Assembly (NCBI GenBank): GCA_030248225.1
Contig: JASANE010026875.1
Coordinates: forward strand, 57,730 to 121,729
Reading direction: 5' to 3'
From: Trileptium ribeirensis
Lineage: Eukaryota; Nematoda; Enoplea; Enoplida; Thoracostomopsidae
DNA: 64,000 nt
Shown here: positions 7,704-22,700 of the stretch, in pieces
How positions within the stretch are numbered: the first letter of the stretch is position 1
Layout of the letters: each line of letters begins with the position of its first letter
The notes under the pieces: model-generated
Told to the model about the DNA's origin: nothing
The model's database searches: none
Seen by the model: only the letters and a program-made list of their open reading frames with translations
Position numbers and translations under genes: made by a program

Positions 7704-10700
7704 CTATAAATGGACAGAATTCAAATATATTATCGAGAATAGACCGAACATACAGTCACGCCCAGAAATAACAATAAATTTTTCGCGAATCGTTCGCGAA
7801 AAATTATCAGCTGTTCAATGTCTATTCGGCATATGTTCAGGAAAACTTTACGTTAATTTCTCAGCAAGACAGTAGTCAAATCCAACTTTTACTGTTAGTC
7901 CGCACCAGAAATGAGTGTTGTTCGTTCGAAAAAAAATGAAAATTCTATTGGAAAATGTTACAAATTTTTAGCGCCATTTTTTAAAATTGTTCGACAGTAT
8001 GGTCGAGATGTGTTCTAGCATAGAAAAATTTTGTTTGATTCCTGTTCGATGTTCGTTTGCTCGAAACATAAGTCATTTGTTGAGACAGGTACCGTAGCTT
8101 TAAGAAAGGTTTTGGATGCCTGCAGGTTCAAAATATTAGTGATACAATCCTATTATTGTTGCATTCCTAATTGATTTTACGACATAAAAGATGAACTAGA
8201 TACAACTTTGTGGATATAAATTCATTACTGCCCCCCCCGAACATGGCACAGTAAATACGAAAAGTGATGGCAGTATTTCTCTACAATTCTGATTCCGAAA
8301 TTAAAAATTTAATTAAAATATGAAAAGTCATACCAGCTTTCAGATACAAATTTTTAATGCGACATGCGGCCTTGGTAGTCTCCCCTCCCCGTTAAATCAG
8401 GCGATTTTAATTTGGCGGAAATTTTGAAATCTTTGTTTTTTGGCGGATTTTTTAGACCTTGGCTCATAACTCGAAAACGATTGCTTTGGCGAAAAATTGC
8501 GTCGCATACTTGTAGCCTTTGATAAGTGTATGCTAATTATTTTTGGATCCGATGCCTTTGTCCCTAGGTTTTTACGGGGTTTTTTAGTTAAACAGAAACA
8601 TAAAAATTAATGTTATCAACATTATAAAAATAAACTATGTCATATACTTTTAAGACGAAATATATATCTTAGCGCGATTTAGAAGTATTATGTATTCCAG
8701 GGATTTATTTTTCCTTGAGGAGCGTTAGTATTACAGTACATGCACCAGTGCAAATAGTTTTTTGTTGTTTATGTTAGGGGTTGACGAACCCCATTTGTAT
8801 TATGTCTTTTCCACGGAGGGAGTGTATTTCTTGGCTTCCCCCAGTTCAACCCCTCCCCAAAAAATATTTTTCCACAACTATAAAATAGGTAAATTTTTCT
8901 CAGCGAGGCAAAAAATAGTTTTTATGCATAGAAAACTAAAATCTTCAAGCTATTTTCGCGTTTTCCTACCCCCAACCCTCCCCTCCCCCCAGTTCGACCT
9001 ACAGAAACCCAATTTCTTGCCTACAAAGTGCCCCAGTTAGGTTTCGCAAGTATAAGCAGTTTGGGAAAGCTAGAAGGTGTGCAACAAACACTTGTTCCTG
9101 TTGAAACGAAGCGGGCTTTGCTCCCACTGAGGGCGCTAGGGAAAAAATCGTGAAAATTAAATTTATCAGTCGCTGTCATTCATAACTCATTTTCGGGAAT
9201 TTCGACAAATTTCTTTTGTGCGATATCAAATGTGATTGCGATTAGTTGAACGCCGATAGCTCCGAAATCATCTACAGGATCAAAATGGCAAAAACAGGTT
9301 TTTAATGGCTCTTTCCCAAATTTGGCCATGCGGGTACCAGTGTTGTTCAGTCTCGCGACAAAAGCTTCACATCGAAAAACCGAGAATCAGCTATACAATC
9401 AATTTTTGAAAACATCTAATTCAGATACAAATACACAGAAGGATCAGTTATAGCATAATATACATAGGTACCGTTGTTTGATCTCGATAACTTGGCAATC
9501 CTCGTTTTCTTCTTCCATATCCAAGTCAGTAAAAACGTTTCTTCCGCGGCCTTGCACAGCTTGACTAGTGGAAGGCATATTTTGTTGTGACTGCACTGGC
9601 GAGCGTGTAAGAGATAAACTTTGTATTTTTGATTGATCACCGTGCGGCCTAAAAACAAACAATAGTTATTAATACTATAGTATTAATAGCTATAGGCTAT
9701 CCATAATGAATCAAAACAGATAATCTTAATTTTGAACAATAGGTTAAACAAAACTTACATCAATGTTATTCCCAATTACGGTTGGGCCTTTAGTGTACTA
9801 AACTCGAGGAAAATACACAATTTTTGTACCAAATCTACAGTCTTATAGAAAAGAATCATGACCCATTATGCTATTTAGCCGCAAAGATTAGTCACCTAGC
9901 TGTGCCTTTTACTACTTTAAGCTATGTCCAAGCTGAAGTCTGCGACGCCCACAGTCTCAACGAATGTCTGCTCGTTTCTGCATAATTCTGTGGCGACAAG
10001 TATAATGGCAATTATTACATAGCTAGGCGTGAGGATTCTGTTTCAGGGTTTGCTTGTTTTTGTTTTTTCTATTTTTTTCTATTATTATTATTAAAGTCGT
10101 ACAATTTTTAGGGTAGTTGGGAATCGCCGACCTAAGAGCTTAGTATGTATTGTTAAGCATTATCTCTTGCCTTGAGATGTATCGTGTTCCGTTAAACAAA
10201 ACTTACATCAATGTTATTCCCAATTACGGTTGGGCCTTTAGTGTACTAAACTCGAGGAAAATACACAATTTTTGTACCAAATCTACAGTCTTATAGAAAA
10301 GAATCATGACCCATTATGCTATTTAGCCGCAAATATTAGTCACCTAGCTGTGCCTTTTACTACTTTAAGCTATGTCCAAGCTGAAGTCTGCGACGCCCAC
10401 AGTCTCAACGAATGTCTGCTCGTTTCTGCATAATTCTGTGGCGACAAGTATAATGGCAATTATTACATAGCTAGGCGTGAGGATTCTGTTTCAGGGTTTG
10501 CTTGTTTTTGTTTTTTCTCTTTTTTTCTATTATTATTATTAAAGTCGTACAATTTTTAGGGTAGTTGGGAATCGCCGACCTAAGAGCTTAGTATGTATTG
10601 TTAAGCATTATCTCTTGCCTTGAGATGTATCGTGTTCCGTTGTCAACAATGCACCAGAACGACACAACCGGCGGATACGACAGGTTTACATAACGCATAC

Positions 10701-13700
10701 AACCAAAACCAATTCAGATACTTAAATTCATTCCAAAAGCGGAAATCTAGCATTTTGTGCATCCATTGGGAACTGAGAGACTGCTGATAACCAATTCAGC
10801 TTGTTAATTTTTTAACCGAGTTAGTTCAAATGTATATGTGGATAGGATATTGTACGTTAGTGATTCGGTAGTTGGTGTAACTGCGAAGCATACAAAAATA
10901 TTAAAGTTAATATACAAAATTGTGTAAAAAATATTTCTTTAAATTAGAGATTACTTCGATATAAAAATGAACAGTAGTAAGTTTAGCGCTTAAAACTCAC
11001 AAATATCGCGTCGTAAAGAGTCGCTAACTTGTCAGGTAAGAGAAATAAACTGGGTTCTAAATTCGGGCCTAAAGAAAAATTGTAGTTTTTGCTGTCTGAC
11101 AATTCTACAGGGTGCTGGAACCAAACGAAAGGATGAGGCACATAACTTAAAAAGAAAATGTTAGCCGCTATAATGTATGTGGGATCACAGGCTTCTCCAA
11201 AGTGGTGCCCCTGGCGGAATTTTCCCTCTCCTCCCCAGTGAAAATACTCCCAGGTGTTATTTTGTACAAAAACCCCTTTCTGAAGTTAAAAATTTGATTT
11301 ATTTCTGCTAAAAATGTTTGAAAAGTTGATTTTGAATAAAATCGCTTCTGCATCGTGTCTGAAGCCATTTATTGACAATTTCTTTTTTTGCTAAAAATAT
11401 TAAATTTTAAAATTTTTAGATTGCAACCTTCTTTACAAGCTAGCCCAACTCACCCTCTGAGTTCCTAATCAGGGCCCACCGATTCATATCCCCTGGCAGA
11501 ATTTTCAGTAATGTAGCAGCCTGGATATTAAATGTATATACATCCAATTACCTAAAATAATCGAAAAGCTAAGATTTACTGGTTTGAAGCGTGTCTGCAG
11601 TAGATAAGATGCCAGAGGAACGCGGAAATAAACCAAAGGCCAGGCTATACAACAACGTACTTGCAAATCTGAACAAAATTGGCTACATAGAAAAAAAGGA
11701 GCAGCAATAGATTAGAGTTGCAAGTTAGAACCAAATGTCTAACTACGGTTTACTACCCATATGAGGCCCAAAACTTCAGAACATACAATATTCATAAACC
11801 GAGGTATATAGATAAAATATTAAAATAGATCAACACGCCTAAAGTATGTCAAGTAACATCAGTCGCCTAAATCTATACAGGGTGGCCGTGCAATTCAAGG
11901 TGGTTCAAGGTTATCTGGCACTTGTCATAAATATACGAATAACTACTTCTCTTCCAATTTAACGTTACAAAACTTCAGAGGCGAAAGATTTGAGCCTGAT
12001 AATATTTTTTATTCATATGACGCTCGGCGAAAAGGTGCTGACTGCGGTCACCCTGGTAACATTATAGATAACCGTTGTCTATAGACATTACTTCAAAACA
12101 TATCAGCAGAACAGCCTCAATGCATTATCGAAAAGTCTCGAAATAGAGTTGGTGACATCTTTTATAACATCAGTGTAGTGTTAAAACTACAAGAACACGT
12201 CTCCGCGTACAGAAAATATATGTTATCAGTTAGTTGCGGTGCGTTTTATATTTTCCAGTCCACGACAACAATCAGAATGACATATAGCATATTCGGACGC
12301 TAATGTTGAGCTAGGAAGAAACCTAATTTACTGATTTCACCAAATAAATGCGTACTGGAAAGAGCCAAAATTTAGCTGAGAGCTCTTGTGTATTTCGACC
12401 CCTCAAAGGTAAATTTTGTTTTTTTATTTCATGCTTCAACTTCTCCATGTACTTTTCTGAGGGACTAATTTTTTTATTGGCGCATAAACTATGCGAAATT
12501 TCCCTGTTTGGCCAGAAAATCTATAAATTCTCTCCTGTGGAGCCAAAAATAGTATAAAATTAACATTATTAGACATTCATCACTTATTTGACGTTTTCTG
12601 ACGGTTACAGTGCCTCATAGTACCCCAACTGATTGGCCTAGTAAACCCATGATAAACATCTGAATCTAACCACAGGTACCTTCGGTACCCTTTATTTCCA
12701 ACTGGGACACCGCCTAGGTCACACCCCATGTATAATTTTGGCAGTATTGAGAAGCCAGAACTGTACTCCATATACAAACGACATACTATTCGAAGATACT
12801 TTAGTCGGAATACGCTCTTAACTAAGTATGAAAGGCGCAGAGTAAAAGTTGAAAAAACTTGCATTAAGGCTAAGCCATAATTGCAACGCTAATGCTTTAG
12901 CTCGGTAATTCTGTACAACTCCCGACACAACACATTAGATTTGATTTAAGAAATAATTGAAACTGAGCGAGCGGAGTTTCTAATGAATGCTTAATATTTT
13001 GAACCTAAAACAGTGGAAATGTGCAGATAGAATAATACATGCAATATCTATATTTAAAACTGAACAAGCGGAGTTTCCAGTGAGGACGCTTAGGTGAAAA
13101 TCGTGAAAATTTCTTATTTCTGTCACGCATAACTCATTTTCGGGTGGATGGATTTCGTTAAATTTTTATTCGACAGCAAAAGCGATGAGGATGTGCTTTT
13201 TAGTTGAACGCGAAATGTTGCGACCCTATCTTCAGGTTCAAAATGGCAAAAAATATTGTTTTAAAATGTCTTTGACAAATCTGGACATACGGGTACCAGT
13301 TTGTCGCAGCCCATGTTCTTTGCGACGTAAGCTTCGCATCGAAAAACCGATAATCAGCTCATCGAGATCTACAACTTTCCTGACCATTCCCTGGGTCGCT
13401 GTGGGCCCAAATATGGCTCGTCGAACATTTGCCAGAAATGGTGATTTTTCAAATTTCGGCAATTTGTTGCGTGTTTTTACCGAACGAGGTGTCTATTACG
13501 TTATCAAGCCCACTAATTATGACGGTTTCCCTATTCAGAGTCCAACTTGACTATCTGATACTTTTTCATGACATTTCAAAGGTTTTACGATCGATGAACC
13601 CGGTTTCCAAAATGTAGTGAGTTTTCATTGGCTTGGTTATTTATTATCTGCAGGGCATCAAGTAGACTAAATATAGGTTTTTCTGTACGACGAATAAAAT

Positions 13701-16700
13701 TGTTTGGTTACCTAGATTCCACCAATAATATTTCACGCCTTTTCAGATGTTTCAAAGTTTAGGGTCAATATAAACCCGATTGACAAAATATAGTTTGGCT
13801 TCAATAGTTTGTGTACGTATTGCGTACAGGACATCAATCAATAATGTTCAATATAATGTTTTAGCCATGCTGAATACGATGGTTCGATTATCTAGAGACT
13901 AGCCCGAATACTTCGTGCGTTTTCAGTGTTGTTTTCGACAGGTTTAGCGTCGATGGTGTTTTAGGGTTTTCAATGGGTTCGGGTTACAGAGGGTTTGGTG
14001 TAGTATATACATCAAAAACAAAGCATGTTACAAGGTAAGTTCACAATATTACCACATCAGGACGTGAAACCACGCTCGATTGGGCGCACCGAACCGCTAG
14101 ATTTTACACACGAATTCTTGAGATAATTTATTTTTCTCCACTCAAATGTTTGGTAATTCGATTTGTCTATATATCTCATCGTACTTTGTATTTCTTCGTT
14201 ATTATTATTATGTACCTATTAAAACGCGTTAATTTTGATTTACTTCCAAGAAAACATATTTTGGAAATCCATTTGCAAGTGAACGAAATACGCAGGTGTG
14301 ACATACGCACGCAAATTCCCGTTTTATCCCTAAACAGAAATACTAGGTTACGATTTATTAACGCCAAATGCTATGCAACAGCATTCACAAAACGGTACCA
14401 CTGCTATAAAATCTGTTCTTGCTGAAATGGGGTAAGCGCCCGGGTATTTTCTTACTCCCAGGTTCGAAATAGGCGCCCGAAGTTCGAGCCCACTAGCTTA
14501 GAGCTCCTGTTGGTTCAATGCCCCTGGCGGTTCATACTTACAACGGTAAAAAGCCTCATCTCACACAAAAATGGACCAAAATTAATTTTAATCTAAGGCT
14601 AAAACTGGTATATCGCATGCGAAGGCGAAACGGGGTGAGTGTGGTTTCATCAAGTGGTCATTTTGTGTAACCACTTGTAACAGGCTTTGTGTTTCATGCA
14701 TATACTACGCTAAAACCTCTATAATCCTGAACCCATTAAAAACCCTAAAACCTCGTCCTAAAACCCATGCAAAAAACTGAAAACTCACGAAATATTCGTA
14801 TCGGTCTATAAAGAATACAATCTTATTCAGCGTATTGAAAACCTTATATACAGACCGTTCTTGATGCCCTGTACAAGACTGAAGGCATACTATATTCTAG
14901 AAATCGAGTTCATTGATACTCATATACATTACAAAACTGAAGGCAGACTATATTCTAGAGTCTGGTTCATTGACCCTAAACTTATCGAACACCTATAAAT
15001 AGGCATGGAATATATAATATATATTATGTGCTGTACTCTATATATATATAACCAAATCATTATATTCAATGTTCAGAAAAACCAATATATATACACTGTT
15101 CTTAATACTCAGCACGCAATGTACTAATATCCCGCGTGCGAGGGTGAAACGGAGTGAGCGTGGTTTCATTGTTATGTCATCCTGTTGTTTGGTGACAAGT
15201 AACAGGTTGTGTTCAATTAGTATCACCGCCATAAAACCTAGTGAATCGTGAACCCATTGAAAATCCTAAAACCTCGTCAACACTATCGACCCTAAACTCA
15301 TTGAAAACAATACTGATAACGCATAGAATATATGTTTGTACTGGTGTGTAGATAACCAAATCTTCGTGTTCAGTCCACCGCATAACTTATACGTATAGAC
15401 AAATCTTGATAACCTGTATGCAATAAAAAATATATATAACTGAAGACAGACTATTTTCTGGAAATTAAGTTCGCCCGCCCTAAACATACTGAAAACCCAT
15501 GAAATATGCAAGCTAGGCTCTAGATAACCAAATGGTTGCATTCAGTATACCGAAAAACCGACATAGAAACCATTCTTGATGCACTGCAAGCCATATATAA
15601 CCAAACAAATGGAAACTCACATTTTGGAATTCCGGTTCGTCGAACGCAAAACCCTTGAAACCCTATGAAAAGGTATAATGTAGTCAAATTGTACTCTAAA
15701 TAGCAAAACCATCGTATTCAACTGCTTGATAACCTAATAGGCACTTATTGTCAAAAAAGGCAAAAACAAACACGGAGTCTGAAAAATCGTGATTTCAGGC
15801 AAAGCGTCGATGAATTATTTCTAAGACTACAGTGGCCCATGTAGTGGTTCCACAAAAAAGTAATAGTCAGCAAAGTTCTAGATTTCGATGACCTGAATCA
15901 ATTTTTTGTGCGAAGCCTGTGAAGCGAGATATGGACTGCAAAAAATGGTGCCCGTATGGTAAAGATTTGACAAATAACCCTTAATACCCTGTATACAGAG
16001 TGCTGGATAACCTAGAATACATTCGTTGTAACATAAAAATGCGTAATGCCGAAATTTGAAAATCAATATGTCTGTCAAATAGTCGACGAATCATATTCAG
16101 GCACACATCGGCATAGGGAATGGTCGTGATGTGGGCTACGAAAGACTGGTACCCGAATGCCAGATTTGGCAAAGACCACTTAAAAACCTGTTTTTGTCAT
16201 ATAGGCACCAAAACGGGTCGCAGCTGTGCGCGTCCAACTAAAGGGTACATCACTTTTGCTATCGAACAAAAAATTATCGAAATATATCCACCCGAAGAAG
16301 CCCTATACGTGACAGAAATAGAAAAAAAGCAGAAAAAAGCAAATTCTCACGATTTTCCTCTAGCGATCTCTGTGGAAACTCCGTCTCGATTACATATATG
16401 ACAAAATTTATTAAATAGGTTTTCGCAACATTTTCAAGTTACAGTTACAATAAGAATTAAGTGCATAAAATCCAACGCACACTAAATCGAAAGAAAACGC
16501 AATCGATCGATCTTCGTTTAAACGAAATGCGTTAAATTAAACGCGAACTAAGATTTTTATTAAATTATTTTTTATTTTGACGCAATTGAAATTCGTTAAA
16601 TTAATGGACTTTCGCCTAAACGACGGATTTTCGTTTAAACGCAATCGATCGAAATCGAACGAAACTTCGGTCGATTTTTGAGCACTTAATTCTGAATGTA

Positions 16701-19700
16701 ACTGTAGGTATGACCTATTGTTTTTTCGGAAAAACACAAAATTTTGACAGTTATTAAATTTTAGAGAAACTGGTTTAACCGGGGCGGAGGGGATGGTGAG
16801 GCCTGGCGCTCACCGTATTCCGTTCTTGGTTTCTACCAGCCAAATAATGTTGACGATACAATTTCCGACAAATTACCCATTGGGAAAGGCTTAACTAATT
16901 TAGACTCATGTTTTTTACAGAGGGGTTGGTTGTATAACGGGTCAACTAACAGAAACTTTTAATAATCAGAATCTGCAGTCAAGTGTGCTGCGGTACTTAC
17001 TACATGAAATAATTATAATCATATGTTAATACCTGGGAATATTTGCGCCGAAAGCAATATCAGAACTAGCAGCTCGAAGCAAGGGCGATCTTGACATTAT
17101 GTCAAGATTCGGCTGATTCCAACCAAATTTGTTGTGATTCCAAATCTGGGCACTTGGTGGTAACGGGAGACAAGCAATGGATGGCTTATCTTCTAGGACA
17201 AAGTTACGGAATGGCGTGTTGCCTTGGAATGTTGGTCGAGTACTGGCATTTTCACTATCAACGTTAGTTGTACAACTGCGTAGTGTGGGCGATGCAGACC
17301 GACCAGTAGAAGCATCGTTCTCACCGTAATCGCGAAAATCATAATCCAACTGTTCATCATCATACGCGTATGGTTTTTTGTCTTCATTTAACGCAACGCC
17401 GTTATTCTGGCCAATACAGGAATCATCATTTGACCTCTGTTCAGAATATTGTGGTTGCCCGCTAATGCAGTCGGAAGATTCATGTAATGTGGATTGATTA
17501 TTTTTGCGAGCAATATTATCAGTATCACCGCTTTTAGATGTGGCTACGACGTTACACAAAAACGATGAACCTGGATCGTTTTTCTGGCTACCTTCAGAAA
17601 GCAAACATTGTGACGTGCGTTGAGATTGCATTGAGCATTCAGTACCCGGCCATGTAGAGTTATCAAAAAGTTTAGAACGGCTAAAATTTAACGAGTCTCG
17701 AGCAGCGACGAACGATTTAGTGGAATCGCGTTCGTTAAAATATCCTAATTTGGCACGATTGTTTTTGTTTCCATATGCTAGGAGATTTTTTGGTGAACGA
17801 GATAATGAATTTGCTTCAAAAAATGAAGGGTGAGCCTCGTTAATAATTCCGTCCTCATATTCCAACGACGTGATACTACTCAATCTGCCACACTCCGATG
17901 TTTTTCCAACATTCAATAGTGACGTGATCCCCGTTGCATGTGGTGCTCGAGGAAATACACTTCCAGCGTAATTGGATATCATTTGATCATTGTCGTTGGG
18001 CCCTTCATGGCTGCCGTAATCTACATGCCTCGACAGAAGTGGCACAGGTCTAGGTGGCGAAGGACCACAATCTGGCGGCAGCGGCGGTTCAGGAGGTAAC
18101 GGTGGAGCAATTCCTGCGGAATGTGGCGGATATGTGTTCGGTGTAATACCAAGCAGTAGCTGTGATCGCTGGTGAGGAGGTCGTATTAGCATGGTGTTTG
18201 CAACCATTGATTCACCTATAAATGTAATAAAATGTAACAAAACCTCTTGCTGCGTACTATCGGTGTAATACCAAGCTCGCAAAGCGACGGGAAACGGAGA
18301 TAGTATGGGTAGTCTGTGTTTATTGACCATTTTGTCGTTACAAATTCAAATCCCTACGCACACTTAAACTCTCATGCTAGCAATTATATACCACCTATAC
18401 TTCAGTGACAATGCTACGGGCAAGTCTTTTTGTTCTTCCTCCAATGAACAACACGACAAATCCATTTTGAAATTATAAATCACAAAATAAAAAAATTATA
18501 ATTTGAAGAATGAGTTTTACGTAGCAATCCCACTAAGATTTTTATCATTTAATGCTTACCTGCAAACACAACTTGTTTTATCGTATTTAGCAGCCCCAAA
18601 AGCCTATAGAATCGATCGATTAACCTACACACATCTATATTCGAAAAAGAGAGACATCTGACCATTTTGGTGCCAAAATTTGTCAAATATAGCTCCGGCA
18701 TCGCCCCACGGATTAATCACACAGTTAATATATGGTCTTAAAACAATGAAACCAGCTAGTCTGACGAGATAAATACCTTATAATCCCATAGTAACTATTT
18801 TCACTCTGAAACCAGTAAAACCTTGCCGTGTAAAAAGTTTGAAAATTTCGCTTTTATTGGACATTTTAAAGTTTTACGTGCCGATTCAACTTTAAGCAGA
18901 GTCATCTGTTGGTTGGAAGCGTTTCGGGTTAGCCACTTGCTTTTGATTTGTTTTTATTTTTTTTACAGATCGATCCACTATGGCAATGTTTTCGACTTAA
19001 TCCAAACTGTGCATAAAACACCACTTGTACTCTTTCTATTGTTCTTGGGTGTTACAGTATGCTAAATCTGTTGAATTAGGGAGTCGGAATGATCATGGAT
19101 CGGATTCGTCGCCTCTTTCACGTAACTCTCACAGCTGAATAAACTACGGCGTGGTTTTACTCACTCCAAACAAACTTTTTCAACGATAGCTGCGCTTACC
19201 TTACTCGAAACGGATACGCCGTATCCGATACGGGTAATAGAAAAATAACTCGACGCGACATCCCAATAACTGGTCGCTCGGTTCTAGGGAGCTACGGCTA
19301 AAAATTGGTTGATGTAAGCTAAAGGCGGCGAAACAAACATAGGGTAGTATGAGGAATTACGCGTACACTGTGGGATTACGAAGATAAAAATAGGTCCATC
19401 AATTCTGCCCATCCTATTCTACGGCTTATAATCAGTAGCTATGATACACGGTACGAATAGGTACAGTAAAGCAAAAGCAAGTTATGATACAGTAGACTAC
19501 AACGAATCAGAAAGGGTATAACTGACTGTAATAATTAACATTAGTACATATCCAAAAAATGCATATCTAACGACATACAGCTATATGATAGAAATCTAAG
19601 AGTGCGACTCCTAATATTGGTACGAACATTTTTTCACGCATACGTATGGTCAACTATGAACGCGGTTACGAATGATTTTTTCCCATGAACGTTTTATAGC

Positions 19701-22700
19701 AACATAATATCTGCTCTATAAAATTATCGTTAAAGCGATAATGAAACTCTTGCGGTGACTCTACGTCACTGCCCCTATGGTTAGGGTACTCCCGAGAATA
19801 ACTCTTTCTTTTATCATACAGCAGGGAATACGTATATACGCACTTACAATCACACAGGGAAGTTTTGAACGACTTGTAATGTTGGCGATCTCTTTTATAA
19901 TTTTGCTCGGCCTCAGATTTATCCGATGGTCAGTTCATGGGGTCTTAATATACCTAGGGTGACTGGCTAAGTGTGCAAGTACGGCTAAGGTTCAACATGA
20001 ACCTAAGAAATTGAACAGAGATGTTGTCACCGACTTGGAGGGATGGTAGGGTAAAAGAGCGGCGGATTTCATTCACGTCCACTAGCCATAATTGCTTTAA
20101 ACGGAGACCGCGATTAGGTTCACGTTCGGTAAAATCATCCATGCTCGACCAGCATAGAAGCATTAAGGAGAAATATGTAACAGTATCGATGCTCAAAGCT
20201 TAAATCTCGACTCAGTTCTGACCTAAAGATATTCGGTAAATCGCCGTTGCAATGCCTACACATGAGAACCAGGGTAGATTTGGAGCTGGCAGGGTGAAAT
20301 GGTACTCAAACTGGTAGGAGAAGATTGCGACTGAATTTTCCAACTTCAGATTTTCCTAAAGGCACAATTTGGCAAAAAATATTTAAAGCGCTATGTAAAT
20401 AAAACTTAACTTATCAAAATATTTCGTCTAAATTTCGATAATTTTGTTTAAATTTGCGCATTTTGATAAGGCGCAGGAGCGATCTGGATACAGGAAAAAT
20501 AGTATAATGATCTATTTTAGCCTAAGTACCGTTTATCGCTAGCCTACGCTCATAGTCGGTTCAGCGGAACCATATTTTGAAGTATCATAAAAACGCGGCG
20601 GTTACGAGTTCGGTTAGAATACTTATTGACGACATATGAGAAGTTACTATAAGCGAAAGCAGGTTTTCTTCCAAACGAAGCATCGTTCGTTTTACTTAAG
20701 ACCAATCTAAACCTTAATCTGACGGTTTGGGGTTGAACTGCAATATCGCTGCGTTGGTTCTTGGAAAAGGAGACTTAGGGCTATTGCCACTACACAAAGA
20801 CTGATCTCGACTGTCGTCCTAAATAACTTGATAGCGCAGATATCACGGATCATATCAATCACAACGAATGCACAGAATTCGGGGTTCGAGTATCTAGTCA
20901 TCTTTGCTGATTTTCAAGGTTACGAATCTCCTCCGGAGCGGTACATATTATTTCGCTAACACGAACCGAAATTAGAGACGCTGCCTCAGCCCCTAGTTGG
21001 GAACATCGGAAAGGTTGCAACATGATAACGCACTGTCCTAAGAAATTAAAATTTTAATATCCAACTTCGAAACGGAGGACCTTCGCATTACCGCAATATT
21101 TGGCGGCCCAGTGCGGAAACGCTATGTACGGGTCGTCCAAAATGGTTTGAGTTGTTACTTCGTCCTGTGTGTGTCTTCTTAATCTTAGATTTAAATTCTT
21201 AATCAATCTTCGCTCGAAAACGAGGTAGATTATGGTTGAGCTCGCGAGTGGATTATCGCCGAAGCAACGAGCCACTCTCAGCAGCTCTACCGGGTTAAAA
21301 TGCTTGACTTACTTAACTGATTTCTTAATGATTTATATGTCCGAACTCCAGTGCTCGACGTGATGATAATTTTGCTATCAATTTAACTCGCGCATCATCG
21401 CTGAGAAACGGTGGTATATGTATGACATAGGGAATCCCTCCTAAGCTGACGAAGTATTAGTCAGGGCATCTTAATGCGGTTAACTTTATGCAGGTTCTCT
21501 CCATCAGGTTGCTCTATATAAATTGTACAGCTATAAATTACAATTGTATGAATTTACGTCAAGTTAGGGGCATGGGTTAAAATTCTATTCATCTAGCCTG
21601 AAACTTAATTTAGGACTCAAACTATACGTGGCGATGGTTTGTGAGCCATCAACACGGGTCTTAAAGTGCGTCATTTTTGAGTATTCAAAGCTAAACGGCT
21701 CTCGGAGAGAGCTTCAGTTGCTATAAGATTCAGAATTTCGAGAATTTCTACCTACTAGAGCGCATTCGTAAACGTCGAATCCGACGGTCGTTAAGACCAT
21801 AACCTACTTTCTTACCAAATTCAACTCGATTTTCGCTCTTCCGTTACTCAGTTTCTCGATTTCAGCCGAGATTTCTAGCCCATTTTATCAAAAAGGTCGG
21901 ACAAAACCAGAGTTTGAATTTACCAACGATTCTGTCAGCTTTGCCCTGCGGAAAGTAACACAGAGACTGGACTTGACCTATAATTTTGATTTATTAGGGC
22001 CGGGTTACCGGTCCTCTCAAAAACTAATCCATCGGGCCGCGACCCGATATCGGTTCTCGCAATATCGCTAACTTTTCGTACACAAAAATATTGCCACTGA
22101 AAATCAAATTTGATATTTTCTGTGCAGCAGCAGCGTATCGGAGTTTTGAGACTCCGATAGCATTGTGCTGCCTTGATGTCAAAATACACAAAGAGAAAGA
22201 AACAGAAATATAATGGAAATACTATGGTAAAGCTAAACCGAAGCCTAACATATGAAATTGAATACACAGGAAACAAATCTATGACATTTGTGTAAAAACC
22301 AGAGCGGCTTTTGCGCTGCTCAGGTTTAAATTTATTATATATTTTGAACGGGCCACGGCTTTGCCGGGCTTAATATCACAAATGGAAAGCTGGCTTTATT
22401 CGTAAAATAAAATTCATCAAAATTTCTGGAGGAAATTTTGATTTATGAACGCTTGAAATTTAGGGTGGGGCCCTTTCAGGTCGCCGGGCAAACGAAGCCG
22501 GTTGGGTTCACTCAACCATACGGTCTTATCTGAAAGCTCAAATACGACGCTATAACTCAGTAAAATTTAAACGAAATTCCTGGAGGGAATTTCAAAATAT
22601 ACTAAATTTAAGGCAAAGGTGGGGGCGTTCTACTTTCAGGTCGTCGGGTTTATGAATCCGATCAGATACTAATGAATTTTAAAGTCCTATTCGATAGTGC

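Noticed and set aside
7333..7875. 180-codon plus-strand ORF opposite the RS domain
   Set aside because: It is the antisense of the RS repeats, rich in repeated Val/Asp/Ala words forced by the RS codons. The minus-strand reading has splice and phase support.
19777..20203. Short ORFs on both strands in intron 3
   Set aside because: No motif, no splice context, and composition like the surrounding A/T-rich DNA.
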